DNA of 59,187 bases. Origin: Gnetum montanum. Taxonomy: Eukaryota > Streptophyta > Gnetopsida > Gnetales > Gnetaceae. The stretch lies in NCBI GenBank assembly GCA_015680685.1, contig MNCI01033368.1, forward strand, positions 14,372 through 73,558, written 5' to 3'. The translations under genes and the position numbers were made by a program. The notes beneath the pieces were generated by a model, which saw nothing but the letters and a program-made list of their open reading frames with translations, was not told the DNA's origin and ran no database searches. Of the stretch, positions 1 to 11,088 are shown in pieces (position 1 is the stretch's first letter; each line of letters opens with the position of its first letter).

Positions 1-239
1 GAATCCATCTTGATCTTTATTATTGAACATAAATGCATCTAGGTACAATCCACTCGAATAAAGGTGTAACAAAAATTCATGCTATGGATATGTGTTAATT
101 GCTATAGGAAATTGCCTACCTACTAATTTAATGGTGCTATAAATATGACTAGTACTAGATTGGGAATCAATGCATTTGTGTAGGTGCATCAAACATTGCA
201 TTAATACAACATCTGAATTTTACCATTTTTAACTTATCA
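1..239 (-). mobile_element. LTR fragment, minus orientation, cut by the window edge
   Basis: The stretch near 35-62, with a taggtacaat core followed by ctcgaataaag, matches the R-region block of the LTRs at 42115 and 48350. The fragment ends in TTATCA at 239, like the CA ends of the other LTRs here. It is followed directly by a diverged copy of the PPT and subterminal block seen after 42982. The orientation therefore makes this the 3' LTR end of a minus-strand element whose LTR start lies outside the window. Similarity is patchy, so the family assignment rests mainly on the R block and the right edge. Confidence 0.5.
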
Positions 240-290
240 TAATACTCCTATGACTAACTTAAGAACTTTTCCTTGAGTTATTGAAAATAA
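240..290 (-). other. Polypurine tract and subterminal block of the LTR element at the left edge
   Basis: The pyrimidine-rich actcctatgactaact, then an aacttttccttgagtt block, aligns with the block just inside the left LTR of the element at 42115 (accccc, atgactaa, aacttttcctcgagtt). On the minus strand this is a degraded purine tract immediately before the LTR, the usual plus-strand priming site. Confidence 0.5.
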
Positions 291-2929
291 ACAGAGTTTA
301 ATTACAAAATTTTCATTGAAACTTTGACTTGAGTGACTGGTAACATTACAAATTTGTGAATGTTTGTTTGAAAAAAAAAATTTAAGCGATGTACATCATT
401 ACAAAAATTGGAATGATAAATCATTCAAATAATAAAATTTTACAAAAATGTCCTTAAAAATATTCAAAAAATGATTGATGAATCATGCCCTTAGTGGTGT
501 TAGTTGCTTCTCCTTAGATGTCCATATATTATTAATGGATTGGAGTTTTTTGTTATAGGATTCCCTATATTACTTCAATCATCAAGAACTTTTTATTCTT
601 GAATGAGTTATAAAAGATAAAATACACAACTCATTACCCCTTTTTTTAGGTTTAAGCATTGTTGACTCCTCAAAAAAATAATAAGAATGAGCAATGTTAG
701 ATGTAGAGGCCAACCATTATTTTCTTTTTTATTTGGTTGATTCTCTTCATAAAGAAAATGAAATTTTGAAATACTAAGGGGCATTTTCCCTAAATCCTTT
801 CAATGTCTTCTCTTCTTTTTCTTCTTTCTCTTTCTTTATATTTTTTTATTTTGGTTCTTTTTGTTTTGCAAAATGTTATTTAGGTTCAAGTAAATAGAAT
901 GAAGCTTACATCATGAAAGTCATTGGCAACAAATTTATAGCAAGGGGATTTTTGGAAAGGAGTTTATCAATATTCCATATAAGTGGATCTCCTTTAGTTT
1001 CATAGTTAGATGACATTGAAGCTTATATAAATTAGTTAATTTTTCCTTAACAATATTTCTGTTCAAGTAATTGGTATAAATGGGACCAATCCTTCAATTG
1101 TGTAGTTATACATAGAGAAGATAAAATATTTTTTCTTCTCTTATATGTTCTATTTTGTATAGGTTTATTTGAAGATGGCCTAACCTATGTTTTATAGAGA
1201 TCGCATCTTTTTATAATATAAGAACAATCTTCTATTTTTTTTCTTTTCTAAAGAAACAATGATGCTTCTATGTGTTTTCCTTGGTATCATATACATATTG
1301 TTATCTTGAATGATCCTAGTCATTGAATTGTTATGCACATAATGCATACAAATTTAGTCATTGGTTGGGCTAGTTCAATGGTTTTGCATGAATTAGTTGT
1401 ATTTGATCTAGTTCTTGATCCTATGTGGAGACAGGGTATGCTTATTTTAATTTTTATGACTCTTTTAGGAATAAACAAAGATCTGGCTCTTCATAGAGGT
1501 AAATGGAAAAAAAAAAAAAACAAACAAACCTCATGTGTTCGACCCCATCATTGGGAAAAGGCTAGGATGATGATGATGATGTTCTAGGGTTTGTTGTGGT
1601 CCAAGTATGCTTTGTGATCTTTTTTGTAACTAGGACATTCCATGAAGATGATAGAGTCATGAAGAGTTTATTTGCATTAATAAATAAAATAAAAAATATG
1701 CATAATTCAAGCTTCAATTCTTTCACTTGCTATTTGCATGTTTAGTAGTTTTTCATTATGTATGCAAGATTCTTAGCTACATTCCTTTAATAGGTAAATT
1801 TGCTCTAATAGAATTCTAACTCTACTTATGATTCTTTATGTTCTTAAATCATTTATCCTTATTTTTCTAAGAAATGATTTACAGTGGTGTTTATTGTTGA
1901 ATTAAATGGACTTCTTGGCTGGACAAGATTTTTTTCTTTCTTACCAACTTATATATTTTTAAATTTAAATTAACTTGCTTCTATTTGATTTGTTAAAGGT
2001 GGGTTTCTAACGCATCTCTCTACTTTGCACCATCTCCAACATTTAATTCTTCATAACAAGCTCCCAATTGTTTTCTTCAAAATTGACATTAATCTTCTTC
2101 AGGTTGTAGGACTTTATTCTAGCTTGAGATTCATCCTAAGTGATCCATTCTTTTTGCATGAAAATTTCCTAGACAATGGTTTGCATATACTCTAATTTCA
2201 CTTTTTTGAATTTTTCAAAATATTCTGAAGCTATGCACCAAGTGGAAGCATTGAATTTTTCTTAAAGTTTGATTAAATATTGTTTTACTTTTAAGTGCTT
2301 TAAATTAACCTAATTTTTATTTACAAGTGATTAGCTCATATTGGAAGGTAGTGATGTCTTTTGGAATGTCAAAATTCTTGGTCAAACCTTATCCTATGTT
2401 GACCATTCTATCTAGGAACTATTCATGCTTCTTGATGGTCATCTTGTAGAAGCTCTAGGAAGTTTGACATATTAATTTTACCCATTAGGATGGTCTTGTG
2501 GTTTGAACTTGGCTTAATAGAAAGTATTAAACCATTGATTTATCTAGGACATGCATTACTTTTATCATTTTTCATTATTTTAACATTTTATCCTTGCCAC
2601 GAGACTTAATAATTAGTATAACTTGCATATACTTTGATTATTTTTAATGAGTTTCACTCCTTTGTGATGATGTTTGATATGAGACTTTGCATCTTAAATT
2701 TTATTATCTTTAATGGAACAATACTTCATTAAGAGTTTAACATAGCATAAGACTTTATTATTGGTTGATTTGATATGAGACCTCACTAATGTGATTTCTA
2801 TTTAATAAGTCTCATCCTTTGTATTTGTCACTAGAATAAAATCTTATATTTTAATTCTTGCATTTCTTAGGGAATTTTGAAACCTCGAAATAATTGTAAT
2901 ATAGGTGCTCCCTAAGATATATAGTCTAA
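291..2929. other. AT-rich region with no recognised gene
   Basis: About 2.6 kb of AT-rich DNA with homopolymer runs. The 84-codon frame at 1333-1587 ends in a run of methionine codons from an atg repeat and has no recognisable domain. The first part could be internal sequence of the element whose LTR ends at 239, but I see no gag, protease, RT or integrase motif. Around 2340-2480 there is a weakly protein-like stretch that I could not assign. Confidence 0.5.
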
Positions 2930-3032
2930 TTGGAACTACATAACTAAGCATTAGCTAGTAGAATTGAACCCATGACTTGGAGCTTGCAAGTGAAGAGTCT
3001 TGCCACTAGACTAACATGTCATTCTTAATTCT
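2930..3032 (-). repeat. tRNA-derived SINE-like copy
   Basis: On the minus strand the sequence carries an A-box-like ttagtctagtggcaagac and a B-box-like gggttcaattctactag about 40 bases downstream, then a short tail with ctaattagactatatatctt. The same head and tail arrangement recurs at 13081 (+), 32050 (+), 32215 (-) and 38738 (+). RNA polymerase III boxes at this spacing identify tRNA-related SINEs. It is degraded and would not fold as a functional tRNA. Confidence 0.6.
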
Positions 3033-3239
3033 TGCATTTCTTATAGTTTCTATTATCTTTATAATGGTGTTGCTAATGTTATCTCTAATAAGGACAAGAT
3101 GGCTACATGTGAATGCCATTGATGATAATGTTATCTTTAGCACAAACCTCCCATGTGTTACAGCTTGATTAATGTGTCTTGGGTTGGAACTTTCAAGAAC
3201 CTATCCATAGATATTTCTAACTTGATCTATATAAACTAG

Positions 3240-3720
3240 TTTTGAGTAATCCTCTCACACAAAGAAAGATGCTCTGTTCATATAGACCAAGGAATGTGAA
3301 AAGGCATTCCAACAGCTTAAGAGAAACTTGTAGAAACTCCAATTCTACAATCACCAAACTAGTCCAGACTATTTCAAATCATGATGGATGCATTGAACTA
3401 TGCCTTGGGAGCTATGCTTACATAGTTGGACTATCAAAAATGTCCTTACTAAATTCATAGCTTAACTACACCATAATAGAAAAAGAGCTGATGGTAGTGG
3501 TGTATGTCTTGAAGAAATTCAGGCACTATGTGCTTGGGTACAAGGTGTTTGTGCACATAGACCACAGTGCTATTTGCTTCCTCATGAACAAGCCGATGGT
3601 GAGCCCCCATGTCATATAATGGTTGGTGATCTTATAGGAGTTTGATCTTATGATGGTAGATCAAAAGGTTACCAAGAATGTGGTTGCTAACCACTTATCT
3701 TGGTTATGATGGAACAACAA
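3240..3720 (+). pseudogene. Ty3/gypsy RT connection and RNase H domain, decayed
   Basis: The translated sequence aligns with the end of the pol region at 58990-59187. Both share a TKECE block, a Thr-Asp-Ala-Ser-type region and the later tandem ELMVVVY and IDHSAICF blocks typical of Ty3/gypsy RNase H. The domain normally removes the RNA strand of the RNA:DNA hybrid during reverse transcription. Several frames are needed to read it and TAG/TAA stops interrupt it, some where glutamine is expected. The region upstream of 3235 lacks RT motifs, so this is a 5'-truncated remnant. Confidence 0.8.
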
Positions 3721-5098
3721 AGAGGAGGAAAGCTTACTTTCTAATCAATTTCCTGATGAACTCCTCTTTGTTGATGTAATAAATGAACAAGTGCCTACTA
3801 AACCAAAAGAGTACACTGGTATCCTCACTTATCTTTTTACTTAGGAGATGCCACAAGACTTAGAGTTCCTAAAGAAATAACAATTTCTTCATCAGGCCAA
3901 ATGCTTCATGAAGATTAACAGACACCTTTATAAGGTGTGTGTTGATGGCCTACTTTGTTGGTGTGTTCCTAATGTTTCTCAACTGTGTATTCTCCAAGAT
4001 GCTCATGAGGATCCTTATGGGGGCCACTATGTGGGGAGAGACATTGTCATTAAGATCTTGATGGTAGGGTATTACTGGCCAACAATCTGTAGGGATGCTT
4101 GCCAATTCATCTACTCTTGTGAACACTGTCAATAAGATGATGGGATGATTTCTTAAATGGAGGGGCCTCAATAATGGATCTAATCATTGGAACCCTTCAA
4201 CATCTGAGGCATAGACTTCATGGGTCCCATCACGCCCATGTTAAATGGAAAGGAATACATAATAGTTGTTGTTGACTATTTTACCAAATGGGTAGAAGCA
4301 ACAACTGTTACCAACTGTACATTTTCCATTGCTACATGGTTTGTAATACAGAATGTTGTAAATAGGTTTGAAGTGCCATGTGCACTAATTTTTGACAATG
4401 GTACTCATTTTGCATGTGCTACTTTTCATAAGCTCATGCAACACTTGGGGGTTGAACATAAACTAACAACACCCTACCACCCCCAAGCCAATAGTCAAAT
4501 AGAGGTTACTAATAGGGAGATCACTACGATCTTAACCCAAAAAATCAGAAAATATAGGAGAGGCTAGAGCACAAAACTAAATGATGCCCTTTGGACCTAC
4601 TACTTCACATGGAAACTCCCTATAGGCTACTCTCCCTATGAGGTGGTGTACAAAAAATTATTGACTCTTCTAATTTAATCTGAGCTCCATACACTTTCAA
4701 TAGCCTATGATCTAGATCTTGACCTCAGCCTAGCATAGAAAGAGAGATTGATCAACCTCAATGTGCTAGATGAAATTTGATTGGTAGCCCTATCCTTGAA
4801 TGAAGTGCATAAGGCATTCAACAAAAAATGCCACAACCTTAGGATATGAAAGGTAAAATTTCAACTTGGAGATAAGTTCCTATACTAGAATCCCACACAT
4901 GTACCTCAACGAACTCAGTTCCAAACATTGTGGTAAGGGCCTTACATCATTTATGAAACCTTTCCTTGTTGGGAATGTTGATCTACAAACCTAAGAGCCC
5001 AAACAAGAAACAACTAGTCAATATGCAACAACTAAAACTTTTCGATGAGCCCAAGCAAGCCAACGAAATCAATGCCTCATTAGATGGATAACCTTGCT
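3721..5098 (+). pseudogene. Ty3/gypsy integrase, decayed but with the catalytic triad kept
   Basis: The N-terminal zinc-binding motif is visible: His at 4004 and 4025, and the Cys pair at 4118 and 4127. The catalytic core has Asp at 4214 (IDFMGP), Asp at 4394 (FDNGTHF) and Glu at 4502 (NSQIE). The second Asp and the Glu are separated by 35 residues, the canonical D,D35E spacing. The frame from 4220 to 4567 is uninterrupted. The zinc-finger part and the C-terminal part (after 4567) are broken by TAG, TAA and frame changes. No chromodomain was seen, as expected for Athila-type elements. Integrase inserts the cDNA into the genome; this copy cannot be functional. Confidence 0.85.
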
Positions 5099-5179
5099 CA
5101 ATTTTTTAGATCTCCTTCTTCCAACTTAGTCGTGGGAGAGATGGCCATTTGTGCTAATCATTAAAATGGATCTTTAGTT

Positions 5180-5275
5180 TTTCTACTTTTTTGTTTTACA
5201 CCTTTGTGTTTTACACTTTCTTTGTTTTTACACCTTTTTGTTTTACATTTTGTTATTTTTCCAAATTTTTGTTTT
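5180..5275 (+). repeat. Degenerate minisatellite in the 3' region of B1
   Basis: Imperfect repeats of a roughly 15-bp unit with core ttttgttttacac follow the integrase. The same repeat, on the opposite strand, lies at 44814-44917 in element A, at the same place relative to the shared gagatggcc block. Tandem repeats in the hypervariable 3' UTR of plant LTR retrotransposons are known. Because the unit is a multiple of three, spurious Phe/Cys/Tyr-rich ORFs appear on either strand. Confidence 0.75.
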
Positions 5276-6660
5276 ACAACATCATTAGTATGTTTTATTT
5301 TTCTCAAATATTTTACAATTTCTTTTATATTTTTCTTTATTTTGGTGTGAATTTTCCTTGTTTTTTTACTATAATTGCTTTGTTTCCAACAAGACATAGT
5401 GATGCTATAGCTATTTGCCAATGGTGGTTTATACCTAATGTTTTTGATTGCTAATTTTTGATTTCTATTTTTAAATTTTGTTGATTGATGACTAAGCCAA
5501 AGTTTCTTTTTCATGAAATAGGTAGTGATTCCATGTCATCCACCCATCCACAAACTCTGTAGTTTTCCTTGTTTGGAAATATGAGGTCCCTTTTCCATTA
5601 ATGAAACTTTAATGAACTTTTAACATTGGTAATTTTCAAACTTGGGAAAGATTCAAAGGTTTGAAAAGGGTGTGACTTCAAGGAGACTTAGTACTCTTTG
5701 TGCCTCTCTACTCATTTGAGTGCATGAGTGTTTTCATGGATTTCTTATTGTTCCATGTTGACTAATAATAGGAAGTTGAATAAGTCTTTGCATGGTGTGG
5801 TTCCCATCCAAAAATTCATAAAAACATAAAATTCAAAAAAAGAAAAAGAAACAAAACATGATAGGAATTCAAAGCACACCCCTTAGACAAAATAACAAGT
5901 CACAAGCACTAGTTATGGAAATAGAAAAACATGTTATCCATGCTTGGAGGTCCCCTCTAACTAAGGTCCTTTTTCACTTCCTACTTCTATTTTTTTCTCT
6001 AATAAGAAATGGTATTTGATCTATGGGAGCATTCTTGTATTTTAAGAGGGTGGTCTGATCTTAGAGTAGTGATGAAAAGTCATTGAAAGTGGTTGGTTTT
6101 GATCTGGATTAAGGATGGACTTTATCGGGTCATTTAACCATAAAATCCACAAGGGACTTTATGTGACCATGATTAGGAATTCCATTCCATTTCTTCTCTC
6201 ATCCATCAATGCTTTTCATAACTCACCTCACTGCCAATTTTTATGTTTTTCTTAACGTCTTAGTTTGATATGTTAAAATTATTAAATGGATTCTTTTGGA
6301 TTTGATCCTTAAAATTTTAGTTTTTGTGATCATTAATCAATTGTGGGGCCCATGGACTCCTTAGTTGAGGTTATGCAAGGGCAAAAAGGGCATCAACCTA
6401 CTATGGGGAGGATCCACTTGCATGTCTCTTAGTTGGGTTAGTTAAGTCTCTAATCCTTAAGCATTTTGACAATCAAATCTTTTGCAATCCCCATTGGTTG
6501 CATCAAACTATGTGCTCCTTAAAGCATTTCTCCAATCAATCTTCATCTTTTGTGAAATATCAAGCCCTCTTCATGCATCTCATTATGTTCTTGGCTTCTT
6601 AGGTTTCCATTTGATTTCAATTATGCTAAAAAATTCATATTTTTTGAATTTTGACTTGGT
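5276..6660 (+). other. 3' non-coding region of element B1
   Basis: No coding signal. Blocks here match the minus strand of 43690-44700 (element A) and of 49226-49780 (element B2), including a ggggaggatccacttgca-type block near 6404. This shows it is the common 3' untranslated region between integrase and the downstream unit. Short ORFs here, such as 6482-6676, have no domain. Confidence 0.7.
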
Positions 6661-6681
6661 CAATTATGGTCAATAGTCACA

Positions 6682-6768
6682 TTGACTAGGCCCAGTTAAC
6701 ATAGTTGATTGCATTGACTAGGCCCCATCGATGAGGCCCAATCGATGCATGGAAAAAATTCTATATGT
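6682..6768 (+). promoter_or_regulatory. Putative internal promoter: repeat array plus TATA-like box
   Basis: Two ttgactaggccc copies (6682, 6714) and two cgatg copies (6729, 6743; 14 bp apart) precede a ctatatgtag box at 6761. The homologous place in B2 (minus strand) has a clear TATAAATA at 41777-41784 preceded by similar tcgactaggcc blocks. The LTRs of the same lineage have palindromic repeats at 14-20 bp spacing before TATAAATA, so this looks like a second, internal transcription start driving the downstream ORF. It could instead be the relic of an LTR embedded in the element. Confidence 0.5.
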
Positions 6769-6916
6769 AGCACCCACCACTTAGGAGTTTTTTCCCATTT
6801 GCTTCAAATGTAAGGGGAGATTTTGCAATTTTTTAAAGCTCAAAACTTTCTAGAGCCCATAACCTTAAAACTGTTTATCTAATTCACTTTGTTCTTTAGT
6901 CTTGCAGCTTCTGGAG

Positions 6917-7207
6917 GTATGCTTTACATTGTGGGGGCCATAAACCTTAGGTTTTTAATGATCAAATTTTCTAACTCCCCCATGGATTTAATGAATCAAT
7001 AATATTAAAATACTAAGTAATGAAAGTTAAACTCTTCCAACACACTTCAGTAACCTATTTAATTAGGTAATAATAAAATAACATTAAAATAATCAAACTG
7101 GCCATGATCACAACTTAGCCAAGTGCAACTACCTCAATAGATAAGGTATTCAAAATGTTTCAAAGTTACACATTAAGTGCTAATCCTTGGTCATGTTGTG
7201 ATTACAG
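6917..7207 (+). other. Putative 5'-UTR intron ahead of the second ORF of B1
   Basis: A donor-like ggag/gtatgc at 6917 and an acceptor tgattacag ending at 7207, immediately before ATG at 7208, bound a 291-bp AT-rich stretch. In B2 the homologous donor is caaag/gtaagc (minus strand, 41646) and the acceptor gattatag ends right before ATG at 41329. Both splice signals survive in two diverged copies while much of the stretch between has drifted, which supports a real intron. Confidence 0.55.
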
Positions 7208-10058
7208 ATGGCATCTAAATTGAGACACCCGCAAGAAGGAGGACCATTCCAACCAAGGAACCAATGACCTAGAGTTGGAAGAGATTAGCAAGAACAAACC
7301 CAAGAATAGGTAGTAGAAACTCATGCGACAAAACCTCTTTTGAGGAAGCCAAAAGTGGAATCTATCTGATAGATTCTTGAAGAAGTAGTCATAACTGAAC
7401 AATCCTATTGACATGAGGTGCCATGATTGGTGCCAAGACTTGAGGTCACATTGACTTAAGCCTGCCTTCATCAAATCAAGCCTCATGACATCCAGCATTT
7501 AGTTCTCCAAGCATTAAACTTTGAACAATTCTTAGAACATGCTCCAACATAAGTCAAGACTTAGTTGCAAAAATCTCCTATGTGGCCAATCCTCACTTTT
7601 AGTGGGGAATGGTACATGGGAGAAACATATCTCTTCTAGAATGGTAGGCAGACAGAGGCCACTATGAAGATCAAGGACATTCAGATGTCCTACACGATGG
7701 AGGCCATTACATAGGCCCTTGGGTTGCCTGATATTGGAACAAATTTGGTAGAGATCTCCACACAAGTAGAACTAGAGGTGAAGAAGAAGTGGACCTAGTG
7801 GTGTTATGGAGTGGACCACAAGGAGTATGATGTACTCACCTTGGTAGAGTGCATATATTTCAATATAGTAGCCTAGCACCTTAATCCAATGATGAGACCC
7901 AACAAGGTGATCACTTTCTCTACCTGTGCATGTGTCACTATGAGTAGGAAATTCCTTGTGAACCTTCCATAGTTGATCTATTTAGAGATAGAGAAGTGAT
8001 TTAAGGAAAATAAACGTGGAAGGTAGACCCCAATCTTTCCATGCCTCATTCAAAAGCTATGCAAAAGAATAGGGATAGTCTGTTATGCTAGTGACACAAT
8101 CAAGCATGCTCTTATTGCCTCCTAGATAGAAATGATGAAGGATAAGACCCTTGTCATGAACAAAGAAGAGGAGAAGTAATCACCACCTCCACAACCCCCT
8201 CATGAAATAACATCAGAGGCCCATGCTACCCTTGAAAGCATATGTGAGATCCAATAATAGCTCTTGTGAGAGCAAGAATAGTGAAGAGGCATGAGTGATG
8301 GTGACCCATCTATGTATTGTCTAGCGATGAGTCACCTAAATGAATTGGCTTGAACCATTAATTATATGGAGGAAGGTGGACCAATTTTCTTAGCCCAAAG
8401 AACACAACTATTCATAAGATCGAATCTTGATGCCCAAGAGGTAATAGTATTTCTCTCACAATAGTAGCAATTCCCAAAAATCTCTAGGAATATACCTACT
8501 TTTTTGGTGGGTTGAGAGAAGGGTGAAGGGATAACTATCTTTGTGATGCAGCACCATGGATAAGAGACAATAGAAAATGTGGTTGTTGATAGAATTGTTG
8601 AAGCATTGAATGCACTTGTGATGTTTTTACCAAACATTTCTACACTCAAAGATGTGCAATCATTCATAAGAATAGTTAGTGGTAGATTGAGCATAGCCCA
8701 GCATGAGGAGTTGCTAGACAGACTGGTAGGAACTGAGAAACTAATTCTAGATATCTTTGATCTTCTAGATACAATTACTACAATCTATAGAAGCAAAGAG
8801 CAAGTCCACTATATTGGAGGGGCAACTCGAAACAACCCAAGCACAAAACCAATACTTGGCTATGAAGGTTGCTGAATTAAGAGCTTGTCTTGCTGATCTT
8901 GCATTTCTCAACCTTACATTGACATGTGTTGAAGCTTTTAAATAGCTTTAGAACAATCTTAAAAAGGTTACGGATGCCAAGAAGATGACAATCTTTGATT
9001 AGTCCTTAGCCAATGTCACAATGCATAATATCCAAAAGGCCTTGGACTAAAGTCACTAGGAGAATGTGATTCTAACCGCAAAGAATCATCTCTTGCAGAA
9101 TGTTGATGTGAAAAAGTAGCAGAAGGAAGATTTCATCCATCAAGAGCAGGAGTAGCTAGCTAGAGTGAATATTGAGCTAAGGAGCTTAGTAATCAAAAAT
9201 AGAAATCTCTCCATGAAGGAAGTCTGATATCTTTACCAAAAATCTACTATAGAGATAGCTACTTGGAAAAATAAGGCTCTCAAATTTGAGAGAGTCAAAA
9301 ATCAATACAGAGATCAGGTCAGTCTACATAAAGAGATCAATGAAAAACACATCTAGATGGTGAAGTTGAAAGTTAATGAGGCCCTCCAACAAAGTAAGGA
9401 AGGACGCAATGTCTGGTAGCCTATCTTTGATGGGCTTAATGACTAAAATAAAGTGGACATTTGCATAAATGAGTTACAAATCAAGGAGGTGATGGAGTAT
9501 ATGGAGTTTGATAATCTCTGTTATGCAAACCTAGCAATGCTAACTACCAAATGACCATGGTCAGAATTAGAAAAGCAAGTGGCCAGATTGTACTTGTTAT
9601 ATGAGGTAGAGTTCAAAACCCATAGGGTGACCAAGTAGAGGTTTGAGATTACTAATGCTAAACTCGAGGTTCTCAGGGGTTGATTCACTGATCAAAGATC
9701 AACTGGTGAGAACCTAATAAAAAGGATGAATGACTACTAGGAGTTGCAGAATGCTCTTAAGACATTTGATGTTGAACACAAACTTTTTGCTATCTAGTTT
9801 GTCAACATCAAGCTATTCTTGACAATGCCCTATCCTTAGGATGTTCCCATGCCTGCCCACATTGGTAATGTTGTAGGGACTATGCACGATTCTAGGGGTA
9901 AGAAGAAGAAGATGAAGGTATAGTTGAATGCCTTCCATATTCCACCAGAAGTTGTAGCTACCGCAGGTACACCACAATTGCCTCAACCACTACATGTGGT
10001 TGAAGTAAGAGAAGGTCCTTCAAAGCCTCAAGAACCTCCATCACCTAGGACTATTTGA
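7208..10058 (+). pseudogene. Second ORF of element B (env position), uncharacterised coiled-coil protein, decayed
   Basis: Starting at the ATG after the splice acceptor, a roughly 950-codon protein-like sequence runs to TGA at 10056-10058. It is broken by many stops, most of them TAG or TAA. Conserved blocks shared with B2 include GEWYMGETYLF (B2: GKWYMGETYLF) near 7605-7640 and FPCLIQK near 8035. The second half (about 9000-9900) is rich in Glu, Lys, Gln and Leu and reads as a long coiled coil; the C-terminus is Pro-rich. I see no signal peptide, transmembrane segment, zinc finger or enzyme motif. The position between integrase and 3' LTR is that of the env-like ORF of Athila, but nothing shows it is an envelope protein. 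I do not recognise the family. Confidence 0.6.
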
Positions 10059-10300
10059 GCTTCTTCATTGTGGTCATGCTGTCAAAGGAGTTGTGTTTGT
10101 CAGTTTTGTCCTAGTGTTCAATTTTGTTTTCCAAAACACTGAGTTTTGTAATTATTGTAACTAGACACTTGGGCACTTAGTTTTTGTCATGTTGTTCATG
10201 TGTTGTTTTGTGTGTCAATAATTCCATACATTCTCAAGTATATTGTAAGAAACTTGTTCCTTCTTTTGTTGTTCACTCAAGGATGAGTTTTCATTTAGTT
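10059..10300 (+). other. 3' UTR of the B1 second ORF
   Basis: T-rich non-coding sequence between the ORF stop and the polypurine tract. The last 40 bases (ttcactcaaggatgag, then ttttcatttag) match the subterminal block inside the left LTR of element A, read on the other strand. Confidence 0.55.
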
Positions 10301-10309
10301 GTGAGGGTA
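10301..10309 (+). other. Polypurine tract of B1
   Basis: gtgagggta lies immediately before the TGATGAG start of the 3' LTR. It corresponds to the tgggggta tract of element A on the minus strand. Confidence 0.7.
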
Positions 10310-11088
10310 TGATGAGTCATGTCGATGAGGCGTCGTTAACACAACCTCATTGACACAATCACATCGATGTGGGATTTGATGCATTGATGTGGCCCCATCA
10401 ACATAGTGTCTATTTTCATCTATAAATATGCACTCACCAGCTGCATTTATGGCATAAGTCTCATAGTTGTAGCAGAGCTCTTGTAGTTTTCTTGTTTGGA
10501 AGTTAGAATATTTTTCTAAGTGCCCATAATAGGAATCAAAGAGTGTACATATCTTTATTCAAACACTGTTGTACCTAAGCATGACAGTGTATGTGGCAAT
10601 AAAGATGAGCTTTTTGATAAACCTTGTAACAGTTTGAAGTAGATTAATTATTTCCTTTATGCATTTAGTATTTTATGCAATTTTCTTTAATGATTTAAGT
10701 AATTAAATAATTAATTAATTAATAAATTAAGATATATTAATGTGATAAATTAAGCACATAAGTATGATCACTTTGAGCATATGCTTGACACTTAGTAATC
10801 CCAGTAATGCTTAATGTTTGGTAACCTAGTAGTGTTAAACATGTTCAAGATGTGTACAACAAGTGGAAATGAATGCTTATGCTATGATTAGTTAAAAATT
10901 AGCTAGTTAGATTAAATTAGTACTTAAATATCTTTAATTCTCTATTTTTTATTCGTAGGCAACTTAGAACATAAAACATAAAAATGACAAAAATCATATG
11001 CCTTAGTTGCACTTAACCATACCTTTGCATTTCACAAGTGTAATTGGGAAGAAAATAATTACAATAGTTAGTTTCACTTCTTATAGAC

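Noticed and set aside
5161-5514. 117-codon minus-strand and 87-codon plus-strand ORFs
   Set aside because: Both are by-products of the T-rich 3' region and its 15-bp repeat; Lys/Phe-rich, no domain.
7208-10058. Envelope glycoprotein
   Set aside because: Position fits Athila env, but no signal peptide, transmembrane helix or cleavage site is visible; composition is soluble and coiled-coil.
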